From NCBI RefSeq assembly GCF_014737315.1, contig NZ_JPUF01000024.1, forward strand, positions 1 through 51,481: a stretch of DNA of 51,481 nucleotides, in the 5' to 3' direction. The translations under genes and the position numbers were made by a program. The notes beneath the pieces were generated by a model that saw only the letters and a list, made by a program, of their open reading frames with translations, was not told the origin of the DNA and made no database searches. Positions within the stretch are counted from its first letter, which is position 1, and the number at the start of each line of letters is the position of its first letter. Below are positions 24,790-32,233 of this stretch, piece by piece. This DNA is from Treponema zioleckii. GTDB lineage: Bacteria; Spirochaetota; Spirochaetia; Treponematales; Treponemataceae.

Positions 24790-25506
24790 TCACTCGAATT
24801 TTAAACTTTTTACCAAAATAGACCAATCTTTATAACTCATATTCGGATATTCATCTTGATAAAAATTTTGTGCAAGTTGAATCGCTTCCAATGTGTGCAA
24901 AGTCTCACCAGACATCAGAGGCTTTAATCTATTCAATAATTTCCTATCCGTAATTTTATAAAGTTTATCAGTGGAGGAACTTTGACTCGAAGAATCTGCT
25001 TTAAACTCATCTGTATCGTTTCCTTCAAAAATAAAGAAAGTATCAATATTCTCAAAAAAACTTATTATGTCTGTTCTTTTAAATAGGACAAGTTTATCCC
25101 CATTTGTCAGTTCTTTTTTTAGAAATGAATTTTTCTCAACCTGATTCTGCCATGACTGCCGTGAATAAAACGATACATTATCCTGTACATTTAATCTTTT
25201 TTTAACAATATAGAAATCCCAGCAAACATACACATCATTTTCATCGTCGTAGCCTAAAAAGATAAAGGGGATATCCGATTGTTTTATAAAATCAAATTCT
25301 TCGCGATGAGGAAGCTGCGCTCGGTTCACGTCAGGTCTGTTTTTAAAATATGCGGAAGAAATATTTTTGATATAAACGAAAAAGTTTTTTGAATTAAACA
25401 GAATTTTAAAAGGTTGGACTCCAGAAATAAATGAAAACTTTCCATTTTTATCCATTTCATGCGTAAATAATGAAAGTAATTTCTCACCAGCAATTTTTCC
25501 GTTCAT
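24790..25506 (-). CDS. Uncharacterised last gene of the MORC/Z1 restriction operon
   Basis: 238 aa. Residues about 35-125 (FFVYIKNISSAYFKNRPDVN, then IPFIFLGYDDENDVYVCWDF and VSFYSRQSWQ) look like a compact alpha/beta domain of the kind found in the recognition halves of some type II endonucleases. A Ser-rich linker (about 172-182) and a 50-residue helical C-terminus follow. It begins exactly where the nuclease gene stops (no gap), as the fifth gene of the operon. Its constant place with a nuclease and helicase suggests DNA-target recognition or complex assembly. I do not recognise the family. Confidence 0.7.
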   Translation of the reverse strand: MNGKIAGEKLLSLFTHEMDKNGKFSFISGVQPFKILFNSKNFFVYIKNISSAYFKNRPDVNRAQLPHREEFDFIKQSDIPFIFLGYDDENDVYVCWDFYIVKKRLNVQDNVSFYSRQSWQNQVEKNSFLKKELTNGDKLVLFKRTDIISFFENIDTFFIFEGNDTDEFKADSSSQSSSTDKLYKITDRKLLNRLKPLMSGETLHTLEAIQLAQNFYQDEYPNMSYKDWSILVKSLKFE

Positions 25507-26487
25507 TTACAAACTCCTGAACAAAGTATGGTTAGACAGGTGCAATGTATATTTTTCAATAAATGGTACATTAGATAAATTAGAGGAAAAGCGAACATCA
25601 GAAATTTCAGCGGGTATATTTTCAGCATCGATTTTTGGAATCAATTCCACGTTATAAAATTTTAGTTCGTCCACCGCCAGTTTGTAGTCATAGAAAAAGT
25701 TAAAAGCGGTTTCCAGTTCATTCCCTAAAGTCTGGAAAATCATCGAGTCAAAAAGTGCCTGAACTTGTATATCGTTTATCCGAGATAAAATATGTTCCCT
25801 TAAATCATTTATACTTTTGCCTATTCCTGTTTGATGTGCAAAAACTGATGCAATGACAAGTTTTGAATTTTTATTTGGATTTAGTTGTTCCAGAGCGAAA
25901 CTATGGATTCTTTCTGTTTTTGATGTGCTTTTGACTTCTATTTTGTCGGTTCCGTCATCAAAGTCAAATTTGCTGCTTGGCGAACTGTGCCATGCTTTTA
26001 TCAGATATTCAGGATTTGCAGACTGTTCAATAACCAATAGTTCAGCCCACAACCCTTGAATTGTTTTTACAGCTGGTTTTGACATGCAACTGAACAATTT
26101 TATGATTTTGTCGATTTCTGTTTTTAATTGTGATGATGTTGGATTTTGAGGAATGTTTTGCAACATTAAGTACATAACTTCCAAAAAATAGTTCTGAAAA
26201 TCATAATTATCTGAATTCAATATTATTATTGAGCATGTTTTTAAGAATTCTTTATTTGCATCATCGATTATTTTACAGTTTTTATTGAACAAAACAGAAA
26301 TATATTCCAACTCTGAATCTGCGATTGCACTTTCAAATTCAGAATCAATAAGAAACATTGGGGTTTTCTCTTCGGATATTCCCAAGAAAAATTTATCAGA
26401 AGCAATAATCTTAGTGACAGGTGTAAAACCATTCTTTGTTGAGTCTTTGTTTTGTAATTCCGAATACAATTCGCATATTCTTTTCAT
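25507..26487 (-). CDS. PD-(D/E)XK nuclease-family protein (DUF4420)
   Basis: A 326-aa predicted restriction nuclease. The core is GLWAELLVIE (Glu149), then FDFDDG (Asp175/177) and IEVKST (Glu184, Lys186), then HSFALEQL. That is the E...D-ExK arrangement of the PD-(D/E)XK fold found in DUF4420 proteins. It would supply the cutting activity of the operon. Its start is 5 nt after the helicase stop. Confidence 0.8.
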   Translation of the reverse strand: MKRICELYSELQNKDSTKNGFTPVTKIIASDKFFLGISEEKTPMFLIDSEFESAIADSELEYISVLFNKNCKIIDDANKEFLKTCSIIILNSDNYDFQNYFLEVMYLMLQNIPQNPTSSQLKTEIDKIIKLFSCMSKPAVKTIQGLWAELLVIEQSANPEYLIKAWHSSPSSKFDFDDGTDKIEVKSTSKTERIHSFALEQLNPNKNSKLVIASVFAHQTGIGKSINDLREHILSRINDIQVQALFDSMIFQTLGNELETAFNFFYDYKLAVDELKFYNVELIPKIDAENIPAEISDVRFSSNLSNVPFIEKYTLHLSNHTLFRSL

Positions 26488-26492
26488 AAGAA

Positions 26493-28682
26493 TTACCCTA
26501 CATAGTTCACTGCAAAATCATCGGGATAATAAATCGCCATTGTATATGCTGTTTTTCCGTTCCATTTTCTGCTATCACAGTCCAATTCGATATTATGGAT
26601 TTGGATAGAGATTGAATCGCCAAACTTTATTTCCTTGTCTCCTGGATACACATCTTTTCCGTTTGGTGAGCGACCAGAAAAAAGTTCTGTATTAATTTTT
26701 TCTGTTTCTGTATCAAACGCTCGTTTTCGAGGCTCTCCTTCGTATGCCATTTGAATGATGTAAACAAAATCAAGCGATTTTTCTTTTGCAAGATATTTCA
26801 AATATCTCACAGTTGCTTGTTTTCGGGCAGCATCAGGCATGTTCTGGAACTTGAATTCTGAGAGAAATCGAATAGCTTCATTCATTTCAAGCTTCAAATA
26901 TCTATGATTCCTATCCGGCGTTCCATAATCCATACAGTCCGAAAAATCTTTTTCATGTTTCTCAAAAAGATTATTTACAATGCGCTTGTTGTCTTTAATA
27001 GTATTCATCTGGAAGGCATTCATCTTTCGCCAGCCCTTCAGTTTGTTTGTCACAACATCTTTTGTAAGAATATTTTTTCTTGTTTGATTGAAAGATGGAC
27101 TTGTCAAAAGCAAATGCTCTACATTTTCAAGACTCTTGTTTTCTTTGAGCCAATTGCGCATTTCTTCCTCACATTCGACATATTCCTTGTATTCAATTTG
27201 CACATCTAAAGGCAAAAACACCCTGCACGACCAAAGATATTTCTGCTTATACCCAAAGAAACGGCAACGTTGCTGGATTGTATCTGCGTTTGATTTTCCA
27301 ATCGTGTATCGAGGCATATAAGTCGTTGCAAGATTTTCAACGGTAAAACCACGATTAAGCATGTCAGCTCCAACAAGAATATGTGAAGAATAATTTTTCC
27401 ATGCTATTTCTCTATTCTCACCTTGTTTTTTGTTTCTGCTTATAATAAGTTCAATATTCGTGTCTTTGATAATGTCTGGGATAAATGATTCAATCTCGGA
27501 AAAACTTGGATATTCTTCCCCATTCTTTTTATATTCCCTTATCGCTTCGGGATAAACTTTTTCAAAATCCGAAATAAGGCGGGCAAACGCTATATCGTCT
27601 TTATCAAGATTAAAAGTATCAATCCAACTATCTACTATAGAAGATACCCATGTATAAAACTTTTCACTTGCATCCTGTTCTTTATCTGCATGAATCATCA
27701 TGGAAAGAAAATTTTCAGTCTTTTTATTATAAACGACAATAGCGACCGCCAAAATATGAAGTTTAAGGGCAGTTTTGAGAGTTTCTGGTGGCTCTGTCAA
27801 ATCGTTTCGTTTTGAGTTGTAAGTTTCATTCTGTGGGATTTCGATTACAAGACCAGGATTTTCTTTAAAAAATGTTTTTCCGCCTGTATATGCTTTTCCA
27901 GGTGTCAAAACAGTATGATGCTTAGGAGAAAGCAAATCCATAATGCTGATAAGAAGAGGTCCCTGAGGAGTCGCCGTATATTGAATATATGAATGATTCG
28001 GCAAAACGCTTCTTAATTCCATGATTCTTCGGTAAGTTGTTGTGTATTCGTCTTCTTCCCAGTCCTCTGATTTGCTGTTTTTATATGCATATCCGTTAAG
28101 GCTTGCCTGGTCTGCTTCATCGTCAATTATCATAACGCCAGAATTTCTCAGCACATCTTTCATTTTTGAAGAATTGAAAATATCTGTTAGCTCTTTTATG
28201 TGCAAATGCTGTTTCAAAACCGTTATCAAGATGGTGGGATTCGTGCTCATCTGCAATTCATTTGCGATTCGGTTCAAATCGTTTTTTGAAGGATTTGAGT
28301 GTATTTTGTACCACTTGCTGTTTTTCCCTTCGTTTATCAAATCTTTATCCAAGCGTTTTGTTGTCTGGTCAAGAAGGTTGTTCTTGTTTCCTGCAAAATA
28401 AATGATGATTCTATATCCGTTGTCGCTTGCAAGGGCTGAGAGTGCCGTAAACGACATTGTTTTTCCGCTCTGAACATAACCGACAACAAGATTTGTAACA
28501 GATTGTGGTTTATCCGCTTTTGGATTAACACAATCAGAAAGAATTGAGACAGTCTCCCTTCTTGAAGTTTCCAATTCTTCAGGAGAAAGTTTATTAAAAC
28601 GGCTGTAAAGTTCTTCTGCTCGCTGACCAAAAACTGGCTTAAAAGTGTCTGTATTATTTTCTCTTTGAATTTGGATTTCCAT
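26493..28682 (-). CDS. Z1-domain superfamily II helicase/ATPase
   Basis: A 729-aa ATPase. Walker A is GYVQSGKT (residues 68-75), Walker B is MIIDDEADQ (about 190), motif III-like is YTATPQ (about 238), and the C-terminal helicase motifs include LVGADMLNRGFTVENL and IQQRCRFFGYK. The Z1 domain defines a helicase branch found with MutL/MORC-like ATPases in restriction systems. It probably moves along or remodels DNA to bring the nuclease to unmodified sites. Stop and start codons abut the neighbouring genes. Confidence 0.85.
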   Translation of the reverse strand: MEIQIQRENNTDTFKPVFGQRAEELYSRFNKLSPEELETSRRETVSILSDCVNPKADKPQSVTNLVVGYVQSGKTMSFTALSALASDNGYRIIIYFAGNKNNLLDQTTKRLDKDLINEGKNSKWYKIHSNPSKNDLNRIANELQMSTNPTILITVLKQHLHIKELTDIFNSSKMKDVLRNSGVMIIDDEADQASLNGYAYKNSKSEDWEEDEYTTTYRRIMELRSVLPNHSYIQYTATPQGPLLISIMDLLSPKHHTVLTPGKAYTGGKTFFKENPGLVIEIPQNETYNSKRNDLTEPPETLKTALKLHILAVAIVVYNKKTENFLSMMIHADKEQDASEKFYTWVSSIVDSWIDTFNLDKDDIAFARLISDFEKVYPEAIREYKKNGEEYPSFSEIESFIPDIIKDTNIELIISRNKKQGENREIAWKNYSSHILVGADMLNRGFTVENLATTYMPRYTIGKSNADTIQQRCRFFGYKQKYLWSCRVFLPLDVQIEYKEYVECEEEMRNWLKENKSLENVEHLLLTSPSFNQTRKNILTKDVVTNKLKGWRKMNAFQMNTIKDNKRIVNNLFEKHEKDFSDCMDYGTPDRNHRYLKLEMNEAIRFLSEFKFQNMPDAARKQATVRYLKYLAKEKSLDFVYIIQMAYEGEPRKRAFDTETEKINTELFSGRSPNGKDVYPGDKEIKFGDSISIQIHNIELDCDSRKWNGKTAYTMAIYYPDDFAVNYVG

Positions 28683-30209
28683 TTAATCATCCTCCCGAAC
28701 ATATTGATTGAAAAGATTTCTTAAATTGCCTGCATTTGATGTTCCCATTTCAGGCGCTTTGATTTCAGCTTTTGCGAAAGACATGAGCAACTTTATAATT
28801 GGTTCATAATCCTTGTTTTTCTTGAATTGAGGATAATAGTCAAAGAACGCATGATTAAGATTTATATTGCATACATATTTACCATTTTCCTGTTTCACAG
28901 AATACAAGTCCGTGCTTGTTGTTTCTGTAATTAACTGATAATCCAAACAAAAGTCTTTATTATTAACGCGAATAGAATCAGAGTAAGTTTGTGCCGGGAC
29001 AGAATTATTTATCAATTCTTCATTTTTTTTGATTGCATCAATATCTTTGATTCTTTTCTCTTCTTGTTCTACCTTGTTTGGCTCAAACAAATCAGGTGTT
29101 GATTTTTCCTCAAATCTTTCTTTCAGTTTTTTCGCAATTTCTTCTTTTTTTGCTCTGCTTCTCTGTCGATATCCGTCTGCCTGAGAGAAAATGTTTGGTT
29201 CTGAGTTTTTTATTTCATCCCGTATGTCTTCAAGAAGAGTTTGCAAATCATCTTCCGCTTTGAAGCTATTTTTATTGAACGAAACCTCAAAGCCTTCAAG
29301 TTCCAATTCTCCAAAGAGTCGTTTGTATTTGAATGTGCCAACTGAACCAAAAATACAAGAAGGGAAAAAATGTTCGTCTCCGCCACCGACAATGACTCGA
29401 CCGCGCCGCATCAGTACAAGCCCGTTTGCGCCTTGTTGAATTTCATCGAGAATTGCGATGAATCCGTTTGCCTTGTATTTTCCTGCGTCAAAATGAATTT
29501 CTTTTTTCCAAAGAATGTTATTGTCGTCTGGATTTTTATAGAATGGAGCGTTCAGAATTTTGTATTTAGGTGCGACAAGTTTTTCTGTAGATTTTCCGTC
29601 ATTAACATAGATTTCAATTTCACCAGTTCGTAGGAAGGCTCTGTATATGCTGCTCAAATGCCTTTTGATTTTTTCAAAAGAACTTGGCTTCGGTGCATTT
29701 TTTGAGAGGTTCGTCAAAACTATTCTCGTGTAATGTTCATTCTCCGTTTTTTCATTCTCTGTTACATCAAGAACTTCTTTTTCTTCTGCAATAACTTTGT
29801 TCAAATCGAATGAAAGTATTCGCTCTTTGTTTTCTCCCAGCGCTTTAGTTGTTACAGTCCAGTTGTCAGAAAGCCAGACGGAAGCCGTTTTCATCCCCAT
29901 TCCATATTCATTAAGTCCCGCCCTGTTTTCAGGGATGTTTGCAGGCTCAAATGCACGAAGATAATTTTTTTCGCTTATTCCTGCGGCATTGTCAATTATG
30001 GAAAGAGTGTTTTTTTCCCAATCCATTATGATGTAAATTTGGAGTTTGTAATTCGGCTCGCAAGATTTTAGGCGTTCTTTATTGTCAAAATAGCTTTGAA
30101 CGGCATTGTCGACATATTCGCCGAGAGTGTTTGAAAGAGTGTTGGGCAAATCCCTGAAAGTTGTATAAACATTGGGTTTTAATGCGATAGAAACTTGTGA
30201 AATAGCCAT
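28683..30209 (-). CDS. GHKL (MORC/MutL-like) ATPase of a restriction system
   Basis: A 508-aa Bergerat-fold ATPase. The N box is GEYVDNAVQ (residues 30-38), G1 is DNAAG (73-77), G2 is NEYGMGMKTAS (100-110). An S5-like second domain follows (ANGLVLMRRGRVIVGGG region about 260-275), then a Lys/Glu-rich coiled segment and a C-terminal domain. Iyer and colleagues described such MORC-like ATPases in prokaryotic R-M operons with Z1 helicases. Dimerising ATP-driven clamping on DNA is the expected role. Its ATG overlaps the methylase stop (TAATG). Confidence 0.85.
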   Translation of the reverse strand: MAISQVSIALKPNVYTTFRDLPNTLSNTLGEYVDNAVQSYFDNKERLKSCEPNYKLQIYIIMDWEKNTLSIIDNAAGISEKNYLRAFEPANIPENRAGLNEYGMGMKTASVWLSDNWTVTTKALGENKERILSFDLNKVIAEEKEVLDVTENEKTENEHYTRIVLTNLSKNAPKPSSFEKIKRHLSSIYRAFLRTGEIEIYVNDGKSTEKLVAPKYKILNAPFYKNPDDNNILWKKEIHFDAGKYKANGFIAILDEIQQGANGLVLMRRGRVIVGGGDEHFFPSCIFGSVGTFKYKRLFGELELEGFEVSFNKNSFKAEDDLQTLLEDIRDEIKNSEPNIFSQADGYRQRSRAKKEEIAKKLKERFEEKSTPDLFEPNKVEQEEKRIKDIDAIKKNEELINNSVPAQTYSDSIRVNNKDFCLDYQLITETTSTDLYSVKQENGKYVCNINLNHAFFDYYPQFKKNKDYEPIIKLLMSFAKAEIKAPEMGTSNAGNLRNLFNQYVREDD

Positions 30210-31630
30210 TATTTTATCTCCAAAAGTCTTTCTGCAATCAATCTTACAACCTCAACATTCACAGCGTTCCCAAAGGCCTTGAACGCTTCTGCAATAGTGT
30301 TCGGATACTCCTTCAAATCTTCCATACACTGAAGTCTTGCAGCTTCTTTTTTTGTCATGTATCGTCCAACTTCTCCTTCCGGAGTCTTTACCCATGGAAA
30401 AATCGGAATTTGAGTGGTTGTAAGAACAAGAGCCGGCGAATACGTTGGAAGTTTCACGCGAATTCCAGACGGTCTGAACTGAACAATTTTGTCTTTGAGC
30501 GTTTTTGTGATATTTTTTCCGTTTCCGCAATTCCACTCGAACTTTTGATGGCTGTTTTCAAATCCTTCTTTTTTGATTTCTGGAAGCCATTCGTCGAGCA
30601 ATTCTTTATGCGCAAAGTAAAATTCACGATTCCATCTTATGAAATTCTTTTTCCAGTCAGGAAATTGTTCTTTCGGATTTGATATTACAACTTGAGAATA
30701 GATTGGAAGCTGCTTGAGCATATCGTCATTGGAACCGCTTTTTATCTCTTCTCCGAATTTTCCTTTTTTGCCGCGAAGTTCATTTTCAGATTGCTGACAA
30801 GGTGGCTTTTCTTCATAATCATAAGTCGCACCCCATTCCATTGCCCAAATCGGAAAAGTTGGCAGTGCAATATTATTTTGGGTTAGTATCTCAATAAAAT
30901 GCTCCCATGCTTCAAGATGTGTTCTTGTCTGCTTTTTGAGATGCATATATTTTGGTTCATTTTCATCGATAATTTTTTTTATGCTGCATTCTTCTTTTTT
31001 ATCAGGTGAAGGGAATGTAAAATCCTTTAGTCCGCCTTTTTCTTTCAGTCGTCCGACGATATAAATTCTTTTTCTGTGCTGAGGAATGCCAAACTGATGC
31101 GGTGAGATAATCGCGCAATTAACTTCATAAAGCGTTTCGAGATTTTTTTTGATTACAGCCCAAGTGTTTCCGTTGTCATGTGTTTCGAGATTCTGCACAT
31201 TTTCAAGCAGAATATATTCAGGTTTCTTCGCTTTTAAAATTTCCAATATCTTCCAAAATAAATTGCCTCTGTCTTTTTCGTCTTTAAAACCCTGCTGTTT
31301 TCCAGCTTTCGAAAAAGGTTGGCAAGGAAAACCCGCACAAAGAACATCATGTTTCGGAATATCCTTTTCTATGTCTACAGCGTTTATATCTCCTGCACAA
31401 TCTATTCCAAAATTCTTTTTGTACAAATCACGCAAATCTGCTTTTAATTCGCTTGCAAAAACACATTTCCCACCAAGTTTTTCCATAGCGAGGTGGAATC
31501 CACCGATTCCCGCAAACAAATCTATGAAAGTGAAATCGTATTTTTGAGCACTGCTTGTACCCTTTAAACCGACGTTTTTGGTGACAATGTTTGTGTTCAT
31601 ATCTGTGTTTTTATTTTCATTTTCTGACAT
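30209..31630 (-). CDS. DNA (cytosine-5) methyltransferase
   Basis: A 473-aa m5C methylase with all main motifs in order: I FIDLFAGIGGFHLA (35-48), IV GFPCQPFSKAG with catalytic Cys103, VI ENVQNL, VIII QFGIPQHRKRIYIVG, and X EAFKAFGNAVNVEV near the end. The variable recognition region lies between about 215 and 400. It protects host sites; the four genes after it form the restriction side. No Shine-Dalgarno precedes the ATG at 31630 and a TATATT -10 lies 4 nt upstream, so the mRNA may be nearly leaderless. A later Met at residue 11 is another possible start. Confidence 0.92.
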   Translation of the reverse strand: MSENENKNTDMNTNIVTKNVGLKGTSSAQKYDFTFIDLFAGIGGFHLAMEKLGGKCVFASELKADLRDLYKKNFGIDCAGDINAVDIEKDIPKHDVLCAGFPCQPFSKAGKQQGFKDEKDRGNLFWKILEILKAKKPEYILLENVQNLETHDNGNTWAVIKKNLETLYEVNCAIISPHQFGIPQHRKRIYIVGRLKEKGGLKDFTFPSPDKKEECSIKKIIDENEPKYMHLKKQTRTHLEAWEHFIEILTQNNIALPTFPIWAMEWGATYDYEEKPPCQQSENELRGKKGKFGEEIKSGSNDDMLKQLPIYSQVVISNPKEQFPDWKKNFIRWNREFYFAHKELLDEWLPEIKKEGFENSHQKFEWNCGNGKNITKTLKDKIVQFRPSGIRVKLPTYSPALVLTTTQIPIFPWVKTPEGEVGRYMTKKEAARLQCMEDLKEYPNTIAEAFKAFGNAVNVEVVRLIAERLLEIK

Positions 31631-31692
31631 TTTAATATACAGTCCTATAAGTAGATTGAAAACTATTGATATTTGTTGAATTTACGATAACT

Positions 31693-31923
31693 CTAAGCAT
31701 TTTTATCGTAAAACTGAAAAATAGAGATATTATTTTGACCTAAAAGTTTAATAAAATCTTCTTCTGTCATTTCTGCAATTTGGGAACAATAGCTTATTGA
31801 AACATGATGGCGAGTGTAGTAATCAGGTGCAATCAATTTTCGCGCATAATCATTGACTTGAATGTTTGTCATGTGAGTATCATATAAAACTGCTTCTGGT
31901 ATTTGAATTGCAACCTGACACAT
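31693..31923 (-). CDS. UPF0175-like orphan antitoxin
   Basis: 76 aa, MCQVAIQIPEAVLYDT, then DYYTRHHVSISYCSQIAEMT and EEDFIKLLGQNNISIF. The helix pair around SISYCSQIAEMTEEDF resembles the UPF0175 family, small helix-turn-helix antitoxins. The start at 31923 has ggaga 8-12 nt upstream; an earlier ATG (32007) lacks one. No toxin gene is beside it. Its place just upstream of the methylase operon, same strand, allows a role in controlling that operon, but that is speculation. Confidence 0.55.
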   Translation of the reverse strand: MCQVAIQIPEAVLYDTHMTNIQVNDYARKLIAPDYYTRHHVSISYCSQIAEMTEEDFIKLLGQNNISIFQFYDKNA

Positions 31924-32034
31924 AATCACATCTCCATGTAGAGCCACTATATCACAAATTTCATTTTTCTTCCATAAGTGTTGTCCAATTTTCAACTTTG
32001 TTCTCATGCACTGAACTTCTATAAGATTTTGTCA

Positions 32035-32116
32035 ATTTTTTAATACAGACTTTGGCTGACTTTCAATACAGAATTTAGCGATTTTTTAATACAGAATTTG
32101 GCAGTTTTTTATTGCA
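32035..32116. repeat. Degenerate 22-24-bp tandem repeat
   Basis: Three units sharing aatacaga.ttt(g/a)gc with AT-rich spacers (32035-32058, 32059-32080, 32081-32104) plus a partial fourth. The repeat is in the region between the divergent restriction operon/antitoxin and the helicase gene. It could be a set of protein binding sites. The rest of this 310-nt gap shows no gene; a clear promoter was not identified. Confidence 0.6.
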
Positions 32117-32233
32117 TGTATGATTAATTTTAATGCCGTGAAAAATAATTTTTGATAATGCAACCTGCTAAACAGTAGCACAAAAAACGTCGGTTTAAAG
32201 TGACACTTTTCATACAAAAACGGAAGTAAAAAA

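Noticed and set aside
31924-32007. Upstream extension of the UPF0175-like protein
   Set aside because: The family starts at about residue MCQVAI and a good ribosome-binding site is present only for 31923.
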